From the NCBI GenBank assembly GCA_047623555.1, contig JBLHMP010000018.1:1-50417 (forward strand): DNA of 50,417 bases, read 5' to 3'. A program made the translations under genes and the position numbers. Below the pieces are notes generated by a model, which was given only the letters and a program-made list of their open reading frames with translations, had not been told where the DNA came from and did no database searches. Below are positions 25,601-34,785 of the stretch, piece by piece (the stretch's first letter is position 1; each line of letters opens with the position of its first letter). Source of the stretch: NORP181 sp047623555. GTDB taxonomy: Bacteria; Pseudomonadota; Alphaproteobacteria; Rhodobacterales; Rhodobacteraceae.

Positions 25601-27493
25601 TCAGTCTTTGGCATAGCCAATCGTCTGCAACGCTTCGCGAATATCATCGAGGCTGCCTTTGTCCTCGATGGTGGCGGGCATCTTGAATTCTGTGCCGTCA
25701 GCAATCCGTACCATGATGGCCCGCAGGATTTTACCAGAGCGGGTTTTGGGCAGCCGGTCCACCACTACGGCGAGCTTAAACGCCGCCACCGGGCCGATTT
25801 GATTGCGCACCATTTTCACGCATTCGGCGGTGATTTCGGCGTTCGGCCGATTGACGCCTTTGGTCAGGCAGACAAAGCCCACCGGCAATTGCCCTTTGAG
25901 TTGATCCGCCACGCCGATTACCGCGCATTCGGCGACATCCGGGTGGCTCGATAACACTTCCTCCATCGCGCCAGTGGACAGACGGTGCCCGGCAACGTTG
26001 ATAACATCGTCGGTGCGCGCCATGATATACAGATATCCATCGTCATCTATCATGCCGGCATCGCCGGTCTCGTAGTAGCCGGGAAAGGCGGTCAGATATG
26101 AGGACATATACCGGTCTTCGGCGTCCCAAAGGTTTGGCAATGTGCCCGGAGGCAGCGGCAATTTGATGACAATGGCGCCGAGTTCACCGGCAGGCATCGG
26201 GTGGCCACCTTCGTCGAGGATTTGCACATCATAGCCAGGCATCGGCACCGACGGGCTGCCAAGTTTCACCGGCAAAGGTTCAATGCCCATTGGGTTGGCG
26301 GCGATGGAATAACCGGTTTCGGTCTGCCACCAGTGGTCAATGACCGGTACATTCAGGATCTTCTGCGCCCATTGGATGGTATCGGAATCGGCACGCTCGC
26401 CCGCCAAAAACAGCGTCCGCAGGCAACTCAGATCATAGTCTTTGGTGAACTCGCCCTTGGGGTCTTCGCGTTTCACCGCACGGATGGCGGTGGGCGCAGT
26501 AAAAAACGCCCGCACGTTATGTTCAGATATCACCCGCCAGAATGTGCCGGGGTCGGGGGTGCCGACGGGTTTGCCCTCAAACACAATCGTGGTGTTGCCG
26601 TGGATCAGCGGACCGTAGCAGATATAGGAATGGCCGACGACCCAGCCGACATCGGACGCCGCCCAGAACACATCACCGGGATCGACATTATAGATGTTTT
26701 TCATCGTCCAGTTCAGCGCCACCAGATGGCCGCCGGTGTGGCGAATGACGCCTTTGGGAGCGCCTGTGGTGCCGGATGTATAGAGAATATAAACCGGATG
26801 CGTGCCCTCAACCATGACACATTCGGCGGGCGCAACACCGTCCTGAAAATCGTTCCAATCCAGATCGCGATCGTCAATCATCGCCACAACATGCTGTTCG
26901 CGCTTCAAAATCACGCAGAAATCGGGTTTATGGGTGGCACTCTCAATGGCGCCGTCCAGCAGCGGTTTGTATTGCACAATCCGGTTTGGTTCCAAACCAC
27001 ATGACGCGGCAATGATCGCCTTGGGTTTGCAATCATCAATACGCACCGCCAACTCATGCGCCGCAAAACCGCCAAACACCACCGAATGCACCGCACCAAT
27101 GCGCGAGCAGGCCAACATCGCCTCGAGCGCTTCGGGCACCATTGGCATATAGATGATCACCCGGTCGCCTTTTTCGACGCCACGGGCGCGCAATGCCCCG
27201 GCGAGCCGAGCCACACGGGTTTGCAATTCTGTGTAGGTGATTTTGGTGATGCTATCGGTGATCGGGCTGTCATGAATGATCGCCACCTGATCGCCATTGC
27301 CCGCAATCACATGCCGGTCGATGGCGTTGTAACATGTGTTGACCATCCCATCGTCAAACCAGGTGTAGAACGGTGCGTTGGTGTCATTCAGTGCTTTGGT
27401 CGGGAACCGGTCCCAATCAATGGCGCGGGCGGCCTCCATCCAGAACGCCTCGGGGTTGGCTTTCCAGCCCTCATACACACTCGCATAGCTCAT
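25601..27493 (-). CDS. prpE: propionyl-CoA synthetase
   Basis: Activates propionate to propionyl-CoA through an acyl-adenylate. 630 residues with an N-terminal ACAS domain (SVYEGWKANPEAFWMEAARA), the P-loop YTSGTTGAPKGVIRHTGGH, WWQTETGYSIAANPMGIEPL and the C-terminal lysine in KTRSGKILRAIMV. Length and the AIDW segment after it favour PrpE over acetyl-CoA synthetase (about 650). Start at 27493, where homology begins. A 102-bp gap separates it from the upstream maeB stop. Confidence 0.92.
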   Translation of the reverse strand: MSYASVYEGWKANPEAFWMEAARAIDWDRFPTKALNDTNAPFYTWFDDGMVNTCYNAIDRHVIAGNGDQVAIIHDSPITDSITKITYTELQTRVARLAGALRARGVEKGDRVIIYMPMVPEALEAMLACSRIGAVHSVVFGGFAAHELAVRIDDCKPKAIIAASCGLEPNRIVQYKPLLDGAIESATHKPDFCVILKREQHVVAMIDDRDLDWNDFQDGVAPAECVMVEGTHPVYILYTSGTTGAPKGVIRHTGGHLVALNWTMKNIYNVDPGDVFWAASDVGWVVGHSYICYGPLIHGNTTIVFEGKPVGTPDPGTFWRVISEHNVRAFFTAPTAIRAVKREDPKGEFTKDYDLSCLRTLFLAGERADSDTIQWAQKILNVPVIDHWWQTETGYSIAANPMGIEPLPVKLGSPSVPMPGYDVQILDEGGHPMPAGELGAIVIKLPLPPGTLPNLWDAEDRYMSSYLTAFPGYYETGDAGMIDDDGYLYIMARTDDVINVAGHRLSTGAMEEVLSSHPDVAECAVIGVADQLKGQLPVGFVCLTKGVNRPNAEITAECVKMVRNQIGPVAAFKLAVVVDRLPKTRSGKILRAIMVRIADGTEFKMPATIEDKGSLDDIREALQTIGYAKD

Positions 27494-27595
27494 TTTGAAA
27501 CCTCCCGTTGATTTAAGGGAGAGTTTTGCTGTGTCAGGGATCACAGCGCAAGGGGGCAGCCCTGCGCTGCGTTGACGCTGCGTCGCAGAACGGTG

Positions 27596-29869
27596 CTAGC
27601 CGTAGTTTGATACCGGCGTGCCGGCGACGGCGGCCATATTTAGCAATCCGCGTGCGGTGATGGACGGCGCCACAATATGCGCTTTGTTGCCCATACCCAT
27701 CAGGATCGGCCCAATTTCGAGTCCGCCAGCGCGCATTTTCAGGATGTTTCGCACGCCACTTGCCGCGTCGGCATGGGCAAAAATCAGCACGTTGGCGACG
27801 CCGCTCATGCGTGAGTTGGGGAAAATCCGTTCGCGCAGATCAGGGTCTAGCGCCACCTCGATGTTCATTTCGCCCTCATAGACAAAATCGCGTGGCTTGC
27901 TGTCCAGGATGTCGATGGCTTCGCGCAGGCGTTTGCCAGAGCCTTCGGCCAGATTGCCAAATTGCGATTGCGAACACAGGGCGATGTTGGGTTCGAGCCC
28001 GAAACGACGCACGTGGCGCGCGGCACCAATGGCGATCTTGGCCAGTTCTTCGGGGCCAGGGCGCTGGTGTACATGGGTGTCGGCAATGAACAGCGGACCC
28101 TCTTCGAGGATCATCAGCGACAGGGCACCATGCGCGCTTAGTGCTGGTGTTCCCAACACCTGCTGCACATAGTTCAGATGCCAGCGATATTCGCCAAAAG
28201 TACCGCAGATCAGGCTATCAGCCTCGCCACGTTCAACCATGATGGCGCCAATCGCAGTGGTATTGGTGCGCATGACGGCCTTGGCAATATCAGGCGTCAC
28301 GCCGCGTCGCTGCATCAGGCCGTGATAACTGTTCCAATATTCGTAATAGCGTGGATCGTTCTGCGGGTTCACCACCTGAAAATCCTGCCCTGGTCGGATG
28401 GTCAGCCCCAGGCGCTCACAGCGATGGCTGATCACTTCGGGACGTCCGATTAGAATGGGGGTTTCAGTGGTTTCCTCCAAAATGGCCTGTGCGGTGCGCA
28501 AAACGCGTTCGTCTTCGCCCTCGGCAAAGACAATCCGGCGTGATGCAATACGCGCAGCCTCAAATACCGGACGCATCAACATGGCCGATTTGAACACCGA
28601 TTCATTTAGCCGCTCTTTGTATTCCTCAAGGTCGACAATCGGGCGCTTGGCGACACCGCTATCCATCGCCGCTTTGGCCACGGCGGCGGACACAACCGCC
28701 ACAAGACGCGGATCAAACGGTTTCGGGATCAGATAATCCGCCCCAAATGTCAGCTGCTCCCCGCTATAGGCGGCGGCGGCCTCGGCACTGGTGGTGGTGC
28801 GGGCAAGTTCGGCAATGCCTTCGATACAGGCCAGTTGCATGGTGTCGTTAATTTCGGTCGCGCCAACATCCAGCGCACCGCGAAAGATGAACGGGAAACA
28901 CAGTACGTTGTTGACCTGATTGGGGAAATCGCTGCGCCCGGTGGCGATAATGGCGTCCGGTGCAACCGCACGCGCCTCATCCGGGAGGATTTCCGGCGCC
29001 GGGTTGGCCAGCGCGAAAATGATCGGGCGTTTGGTCATCCGCGCCACCATTTCAGGCTTTAGCACATTGGCGCCACTAAGCCCCAAAAACAGATCTGCGC
29101 CGTCGATCACATCACCCAGCGTGCGTTTGTCCGTCGCTTGCGCAAATTTGGATTTATGCGGGTTCATATCGACCTCACGGCCCTCATAAACCAGCCCGTG
29201 AATGTCACACAGCCAGATGTTTTCACGCTTTACGCCCAGTTTCAGCAGCATGTTCAAACAGGCAATTCCCGCAGCGCCGCCGCCAGTGCTGACGATCTTG
29301 ATGTCTTTAAATTTCTTACCCGTCACATAAAGCGCGTTTTTCGCCGCCGCCCCAACAACAATCGCGGTGCCGTGCTGATCGTCATGAAACACCGGAATGT
29401 TCATCCGTTCGCGGCAGATTTTCTCGACGATAAAGCAATCGGGCGCCTTGATATCTTCAAGGTTGATGGCGCCAAACGTTGGTTCAAGCGCGCAAACAAT
29501 ATCAGCGAGCTTTTCGGGGTCAGGTTCATCAACCTCAATATCAAAGCAGTCGATATTGGCGAATTTCTTGAACAGGACGGCCTTGCCCTCCATCACCGGT
29601 TTTGAGGCCTGTGCGCCGATATTGCCAAGCCCCAGAACCGCGGTGCCATTGGTCACAACACCAACCAGATTGGCGCGGCTGGTAAAGCGCGCGGCGTTGG
29701 CCGGATCAGCCTGGATTTCAAGACAGGCATCGGCAACGCCGGGCGAATAGGCCAGCGACAGATCGCGGCCATTGGCCATCGGTTTTGTGGCCCGAATCTC
29801 AAGCTTTCCGGGTCGGGGGAATTCATGATAGTTTAGCGCCGCCTGACGCAGGTTCGGCTTATCGGTCAT
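27596..29869 (-). CDS. maeB: NADP-dependent malic enzyme with phosphotransacetylase-like domain
   Basis: Oxidative decarboxylation of malate to pyruvate, giving NADPH. 757 residues in two parts: the malic enzyme core (residues 1 to about 430; SLAYSPGVADACLEI, VFHDDQHGTAIVVGAA and STGGGAAGIACLNMLL for NADP) and a C-terminal phosphotransacetylase-like domain (from RRIVFAEGEDERVLRTAQAI to GVANVLIFAHADAAS), which in this family regulates rather than catalyses. Length is standard for MaeB. It is divergent from the VOC-bicupin gene at 30016. Confidence 0.95.
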   Translation of the reverse strand: MTDKPNLRQAALNYHEFPRPGKLEIRATKPMANGRDLSLAYSPGVADACLEIQADPANAARFTSRANLVGVVTNGTAVLGLGNIGAQASKPVMEGKAVLFKKFANIDCFDIEVDEPDPEKLADIVCALEPTFGAINLEDIKAPDCFIVEKICRERMNIPVFHDDQHGTAIVVGAAAKNALYVTGKKFKDIKIVSTGGGAAGIACLNMLLKLGVKRENIWLCDIHGLVYEGREVDMNPHKSKFAQATDKRTLGDVIDGADLFLGLSGANVLKPEMVARMTKRPIIFALANPAPEILPDEARAVAPDAIIATGRSDFPNQVNNVLCFPFIFRGALDVGATEINDTMQLACIEGIAELARTTTSAEAAAAYSGEQLTFGADYLIPKPFDPRLVAVVSAAVAKAAMDSGVAKRPIVDLEEYKERLNESVFKSAMLMRPVFEAARIASRRIVFAEGEDERVLRTAQAILEETTETPILIGRPEVISHRCERLGLTIRPGQDFQVVNPQNDPRYYEYWNSYHGLMQRRGVTPDIAKAVMRTNTTAIGAIMVERGEADSLICGTFGEYRWHLNYVQQVLGTPALSAHGALSLMILEEGPLFIADTHVHQRPGPEELAKIAIGAARHVRRFGLEPNIALCSQSQFGNLAEGSGKRLREAIDILDSKPRDFVYEGEMNIEVALDPDLRERIFPNSRMSGVANVLIFAHADAASGVRNILKMRAGGLEIGPILMGMGNKAHIVAPSITARGLLNMAAVAGTPVSNYG

Positions 29870-29892
29870 TCTCAGCGCTCCCTCAAAATATA

Positions 29893-30003
29893 GTTTAGCG
29901 TTAAACCAATTGCCCTGCGGTTAAAACAGATCAATTTGTTAAACGGTGTCGCAGCCCTTAGTCTTGCAAATCTTTGTCTCGCCCGCCACTGTTTCAGCGA
30001 AAC
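29893..30003. promoter_or_regulatory. two small palindromes in the maeB/cupin divergent region
   Basis: GTTTAGCGTTAAAC at 29893-29906 (arms GTTTA and TAAAC) lies 24 bp upstream of the maeB start. GTTTCAGCGAAAC at 29991-30003 (arms GTTTC and GAAAC) lies just before the ribosome site of the gene at 30016. Both look like operator sites, but I know no regulator for them. Confidence 0.35.
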
Positions 30004-30015
30004 ATAAGGGACACC

Positions 30016-31107
30016 ATGTCTGACATTCTTGCTGAAATACGCCTGCCAACGGACGAGCTGCGCGATGATCTGCCATTTTTTACCAAAACCTTGCAGATGC
30101 GTCTTGATTCCATTTACCCCGCCGACAACCCGGAAGTTGCTGTTTTTTCTGGTCATGGGCTGCGATTGCGCGTTGAAAAAGGCGCCACTGAACCGCCCGG
30201 AACCATCCGCATCCTAACCGATGATCCGGACGGTTTTGCCGATGGCGCGCGCGACCTAACCGCCCCCAACGGCACCCGAATCGAAATCGTTGATCGCAGC
30301 CCGCCGGTGGTTTTGCCGACGACATTACATTCCTTTGTGGTGCGTCGCCTTGCTGATCAGGCGCCCTGGGTCATTGGCCGCGCCGGTATGCAATACCGCG
30401 ATCTGATCCCGGATCGCCTGGGCGGCTCGATCATTGCCAGCCATATCCGCATCCCTGACGGTGGGCCGGTGCCGGACATGGTGCATTTCCACAAAGTCGG
30501 TTTTCAACTGATATTCTGTTATCGTGGCTGGGTTGATGTTGTGTACGAAGATCAGGGCCCGCCGATGCGGCTGACCGCTGGTGATTGCTTTATCCAGCCG
30601 CCGGAAATCCGCCATCGGGTGCTGGTGGCCAGCGATAATGTCGAAGTTATCGAAATTGGCGTGCCAGCCGATCATGTCACCGAGATTGACCATGATATGA
30701 CGCTGCCAACCGACGCCTTGCGCCTGGATCGCGAATGGCAGGGCCAGCGGTTTGTCTTTAATCAGGTCAAGAGTGCCGAGTGGGCACCGTTCCGTCTGCC
30801 GGGCTATGTGGCGCGTGATACCACAATCGCCAAAAACACCAAAAACATCGCCGGTGTGATGGTGGCTAAACGCGGGCAGGGCGCACCGGTTTGGAGCAGC
30901 CATGACACTGACATTTTGTTTGCCTTTGTGATGGAGGGGACGGTGACGCTTGAGGGCGAAGGCCGTGACCCTTATGATCTTGCCGCCGGTGACGCCTTTG
31001 TCATTCCACCGGGCATGAAAACCCGCCTGAGCAACCCGAGCGATGATATCGAACTGCTCGAGGTATCATTGCCGGGCACGTTTAACACCAAACTGGAGGC
31101 GACATGA
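30016..31107 (+). CDS. VOC-like plus double-cupin protein
   Basis: 363 residues in three parts. Residues 1 to about 75 look like a glyoxalase/VOC half-domain (EIRLPTDELRDDLPFFTKTL, VAVFSGHGLRLRVEKG). A first cupin follows around 150-220 (DMVHFHKVGFQLIFCYRGWV, then GDCFIQPPEIRHRV), and a second cupin near the C-terminus (VMEGTVTLEGEG, DAFVIPPGMKTRLS). The first cupin keeps His residues for metal. The stop overlaps the cdd start (ATGA at 31104-31107), so it is translationally coupled to nucleoside salvage. The ATG at 30016 follows AAGGGAC. Function unknown. Confidence 0.8.
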   Translation: MSDILAEIRLPTDELRDDLPFFTKTLQMRLDSIYPADNPEVAVFSGHGLRLRVEKGATEPPGTIRILTDDPDGFADGARDLTAPNGTRIEIVDRSPPVVLPTTLHSFVVRRLADQAPWVIGRAGMQYRDLIPDRLGGSIIASHIRIPDGGPVPDMVHFHKVGFQLIFCYRGWVDVVYEDQGPPMRLTAGDCFIQPPEIRHRVLVASDNVEVIEIGVPADHVTEIDHDMTLPTDALRLDREWQGQRFVFNQVKSAEWAPFRLPGYVARDTTIAKNTKNIAGVMVAKRGQGAPVWSSHDTDILFAFVMEGTVTLEGEGRDPYDLAAGDAFVIPPGMKTRLSNPSDDIELLEVSLPGTFNTKLEAT

Positions 31108-31496
31108 GCCTGAAATCTGCCGCGACCGCCGTGCGCAAAAACGCCTATGCGCCCTATTCCAATTTCAAGGTTGGCGCCGCGATCCGGGGGGCGTCGGGCA
31201 CCGTCTATGTTGGCTGTAACGTCGAAAACGTCGCCTATCCCGAAGGCACCTGCGCCGAAGCCGGAGCAATTGCGGCGATGGTGGCGGCGGGTGAAACCAA
31301 ACTAAGCGAAGTCTATGTTATCGCCGGATCGCCAAAACCGGTGCCGCCCTGCGGTGGTTGCCGTCAGAAACTGTCGGAATTTGGCGCAGGCGATGTGGTG
31401 GTGACGATGGCCACAACCGCAGGCGTTGAGCAGGCGACAACCATTGGCGATTTGCTGCCGGGGGCCTTTGACGCCGAATTTTTAAAAGGAACCTGA
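31104..31496 (+). CDS. cdd: cytidine deaminase
   Basis: Zn enzyme that turns cytidine into uridine. 130 residues. VGCNVENVAYPEGTCAEAGA carries the catalytic Glu and the first zinc Cys; PCGGCRQKLSEFG carries the other two. The start overlaps the upstream cupin stop by 4 bp, and the next gene starts 4 bp after its stop, so these genes form one tight operon. Confidence 0.95.
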   Translation: MSLKSAATAVRKNAYAPYSNFKVGAAIRGASGTVYVGCNVENVAYPEGTCAEAGAIAAMVAAGETKLSEVYVIAGSPKPVPPCGGCRQKLSEFGAGDVVVTMATTAGVEQATTIGDLLPGAFDAEFLKGT

Positions 31497-31499
31497 CCT

Positions 31500-32804
31500 T
31501 TGGATGCACGTTCGATCATTACCAAACTGCGCAAACACGAGGTGCCAAACGCCAGCGAATTGCATTGGTTTGCGCAAGGCTTGGCCGACAATTCTGTTAG
31601 TGACGCCCAGGCCGGCGCCTTTGCCATGGCCGTCTGTATGGGCGATCTGGGGTCTGAGGGGCGGGCAAACCTGACATTGGCGATGCGTGATTCTGGCGAG
31701 ATCCTGGAATGGGATCTGGACGGCCCGGTGATCGACAAACATTCAACCGGCGGCGTTGGCGATTGCCTGTCTTTGGTGCTGGCCCCGGCCCTGGCCGAAT
31801 GCGGTGCTTATGTGCCGATGATTTCGGGGCGCGGCTTGGGCCATACCGGCGGCACGCTTGACAAACTCGACGCCATTCCCGGCGTGTCGACCAACATACC
31901 GCAGGACCGGCTCTATGATATCGTCGCCGAAACCGGCTGTGCCATCGTTGGGGCCACTACCGATATAGCCCCGGCAGATCGTCGCCTGTATGCGATCCGC
32001 GATGTGACCGCGACAGTCGAGAGCCTTGATCTGATTACCGCCTCGATCCTGTCCAAAAAGCTGGCCGCCAGCCCCGATGCGCTGGTGCTCGACGTTAAGG
32101 CCGGCAGCGGCGCATTTATGAAAACCATCGACGACGCACGCGCACTGGCCACGGCACTGGTGGACACCGCCAATGCGGCGGGCTGCAAAACAACTGCGGT
32201 GATCAGCGACATGAATCAACCGTTGGCGCCGGCGCTGGGCAACGCGCTTGAGGTGGCCGAGGTGATGAAGGTGCTGACCGGCGAAACCAGCGGCGCACTG
32301 GTGCAATTATCCGCAGCTTTGGGTGGCGTTCTGCTGGCCGATGCCGGGTTGGTTGTGGATGTGCAGGCCGGGGCTGACCGGATTGTCGCCGCCTTGCGCG
32401 ATGGCCGCGCGGCAGAGCGGTTTGGCCGGATGATCGCGGCGATGGGCGGGCCTTTGGGCTTTGTCGATGATTGGGCGCGGTTCCTGCCAGAGCCTAATGT
32501 AATTCGCGAGGTTCAGGCGGCAACCTCAGGATATATAACGGAAATAGACGGAGAGCTGCTTGGCCTTGCTGTGGTATCTCTGGGCGGTGGCCGACAGGTT
32601 GAAAGCGATGTCATTGATCCGGCGGTTGGACTGTCAGGGCTGGTGCGCCTTGGCGATAAAGTCGACCGAGGCACGGTTTTGGGCGTGATCCATGCCGGGC
32701 GCGAAGACGCCGCCCACGCCGCTGAACAAACGATGCGCATGGCGATAACAATTGGGCCGGTGCCCTGCACTGTGCCCTATCTTATTCACGAACGGATTGG
32801 CTGA
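31500..32804 (+). CDS. deoA: thymidine phosphorylase
   Basis: Phosphorolysis of thymidine and deoxyuridine. 434 residues. KHSTGGVGDCLSLVLAPALA is the phosphate-binding region and GRGLGHTGGTLDKLDAIPG the family signature. The start is TTG at 31500, about ten bases after AAAAGGA; no better ATG exists because homology begins at MDARSIITKLR. The stop overlaps the start of deoB. Confidence 0.95.
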   Translation: MDARSIITKLRKHEVPNASELHWFAQGLADNSVSDAQAGAFAMAVCMGDLGSEGRANLTLAMRDSGEILEWDLDGPVIDKHSTGGVGDCLSLVLAPALAECGAYVPMISGRGLGHTGGTLDKLDAIPGVSTNIPQDRLYDIVAETGCAIVGATTDIAPADRRLYAIRDVTATVESLDLITASILSKKLAASPDALVLDVKAGSGAFMKTIDDARALATALVDTANAAGCKTTAVISDMNQPLAPALGNALEVAEVMKVLTGETSGALVQLSAALGGVLLADAGLVVDVQAGADRIVAALRDGRAAERFGRMIAAMGGPLGFVDDWARFLPEPNVIREVQAATSGYITEIDGELLGLAVVSLGGGRQVESDVIDPAVGLSGLVRLGDKVDRGTVLGVIHAGREDAAHAAEQTMRMAITIGPVPCTVPYLIHERIG

Positions 32805-34015
32805 TGGCACGTGTTTTTTTGGTGGTAATAGATTCGGTTGGCATTGGCGGTGCGACGGATGCCAACGCATTTTTCAACGGTGATTTACCGGATACTGGCG
32901 CCAACACGCTGGCGCATATCGCGCAGGCCTGTGCCGCCGGGGACGCCGACATCGCGCGCAGTGGGCCGCTGTTTTTGCCCAATCTTGACGCACTGGGATT
33001 GGGGCGCTCTGTTGCCTTGGCGTCGGGCGATGCCGTGCCCGGCCTTGGGGCAGAACCAACCGGTCTATGGGGCGCCGCCAGCGAGATATCGGCGGGCAAA
33101 GACACGCCGTCTGGCCATTGGGAACTGGCCGGTTTACCGGTGCCGTGGGACTGGCATTATTTCCCCAACACAGCCACATCCTTTCCTGCCGATCTGGTGG
33201 CCGCAGTTGTCAAAGCCGCGGCAACCGATGGAATTTTGGGCAATTGCCACGCGCCGGGCACCGCGATCATCGACAGATTGGGCGCCGAACATATGCGCAG
33301 CGGCAAGCCGATTTGTTATACTTCGGCCGATAGCGTGTTCCAGATTGCCGCCCATGAGGACAGCTTTGGCCTTGATCGCCTGTATCAGCTGTGCGCCGAC
33401 ATCGCCCCGCAATTGCACGCGATGAAAGTTGGCCGGGTCATTGCGCGGCCGTTTGTCGGCGACGCTGAAAACGGCTTTAGTCGCACGCTGAACCGCAAAG
33501 ATTACGCGATCATGCCACCGGCACCGCTGTTGACCAACTGGGTTCAGAACGCGGGTCGGCATGTTTACGCGATCGGCAAGATTGGCGACATCTTTTCCAT
33601 GCAAGGCATTGATGAGGTTACCAAAGGTGCTGACGCCGACCTGATGGTTGCGCTATCCAGCCTTGTTGATACCGCCAAAGACGGTAGCCTGACATTTGCC
33701 AATTTCGTCGAATTTGACAGCCTTTATGGCCATCGTCGCGATATTTCCGGCTACGCCAGCGCGCTTGAATGGTTTGACGCGGCCATTGGCCCAATCCTTG
33801 CCAAATTACGCCCCGACGATATCATGTTGTTCACTGCCGATCACGGCAATGATCCCAGCTGGCCGGGCACCGACCACACCCGCGAACGGGTGCCGGTGCT
33901 GGTGGCTGGCAAAGGCGCGGGCGGCCTTGGAGTGGTGCAATTCACCGATGTTGCCGCCAGCATTGCCGAGCATCTGGGGGTTGCGTCGCAAGGACCGGGG
34001 CGTAGCTTTTTCTGA
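32804..34015 (+). CDS. deoB: phosphopentomutase
   Basis: Moves the phosphate of (deoxy)ribose-1-phosphate to the 5 position after phosphorolysis. 403 residues of the alkaline-phosphatase superfamily with metal sites in VIDSVGIGGATDA and FTADHGNDPSWPGTDHTRER, and ISAGKDTPSGHWELAG for the active-site Thr. It overlaps the deoA stop by one base (TGATG). Confidence 0.95.
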   Translation: MARVFLVVIDSVGIGGATDANAFFNGDLPDTGANTLAHIAQACAAGDADIARSGPLFLPNLDALGLGRSVALASGDAVPGLGAEPTGLWGAASEISAGKDTPSGHWELAGLPVPWDWHYFPNTATSFPADLVAAVVKAAATDGILGNCHAPGTAIIDRLGAEHMRSGKPICYTSADSVFQIAAHEDSFGLDRLYQLCADIAPQLHAMKVGRVIARPFVGDAENGFSRTLNRKDYAIMPPAPLLTNWVQNAGRHVYAIGKIGDIFSMQGIDEVTKGADADLMVALSSLVDTAKDGSLTFANFVEFDSLYGHRRDISGYASALEWFDAAIGPILAKLRPDDIMLFTADHGNDPSWPGTDHTRERVPVLVAGKGAGGLGVVQFTDVAASIAEHLGVASQGPGRSFF

Positions 34016-34084
34016 CGGTTTGGCTTGCTGTTGTCGCCGCCTTGGAACAATAAGACATCGAACCGCCAAATCAGGAGATCTGCC

Positions 34085-34717
34085 ATGTCCGAACATCTTA
34101 CCGTCGTTGACCACCCGCTGGTGCAACATAAACTGACCCTGATGCGCGCCAAAGACACCTCAACCGCCCATTTCCGCCAATTGCTGCGCGAAATCACCCA
34201 GCTTTTGGCCTATGAGATCACCCGCGAGTTGGCGATGACCACCAAAACCATCGAAACCCCGATGGAAACGATGGAGGCGCCAACGCTGTCGGGTAAGAAA
34301 CTGGCGCTGGTGTCGATCCTGCGCGCAGGCAACGGCATGCTGGACGGGGTGCTTGAGCTGATCCCATCGGCGCGGGTTGGTTTTGTTGGTCTGTACCGCG
34401 ACGAAGAAACGTTGCAGCCGGTGCAGTATTATTTCAAGGTTCCAGTGGGCCTTGAGGATCGTTTGGTGATTGCGGTTGATCCGATGCTGGCCACTGGCAA
34501 CTCATCCGCCGCCGCGGTTGACCTGCTGAAAGAGGCCGGGGCCACCAATATCCGCTTTTTGTGCCTGCTGGCTGCGCCCGAAGGTGTTGCGCGCATGAAA
34601 GAGGCACATCCGGATGTGCCGATTGTCACCGCATCGGTAGATCGTCAACTGAACGACAAAGGCTATATCATGCCGGGTCTTGGAGATGCCGGAGATCGCA
34701 TGTTTGGCACCAAATAA
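34085..34717 (+). CDS. upp: uracil phosphoribosyltransferase
   Basis: Makes UMP from uracil and PRPP, completing the salvage route of the operon. 210 residues: VVDHPLVQHKLTLMRAKDTS at the N-terminus, SILRAGNGMLDGVLELIPSA, the PRPP loop VDPMLATGNSSAAAVDLL and the uracil-binding GLGDAGDRMFGTK end. The ATG at 34085 is preceded by AGGAGATC. Confidence 0.96.
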   Translation: MSEHLTVVDHPLVQHKLTLMRAKDTSTAHFRQLLREITQLLAYEITRELAMTTKTIETPMETMEAPTLSGKKLALVSILRAGNGMLDGVLELIPSARVGFVGLYRDEETLQPVQYYFKVPVGLEDRLVIAVDPMLATGNSSAAAVDLLKEAGATNIRFLCLLAAPEGVARMKEAHPDVPIVTASVDRQLNDKGYIMPGLGDAGDRMFGTK

Positions 34718-34785
34718 TCCGTTAGCATGCTTTACTCTGCGACCATATTGTTGCATCATTTTGTCAACATCTTGTGGGGGCAGGG

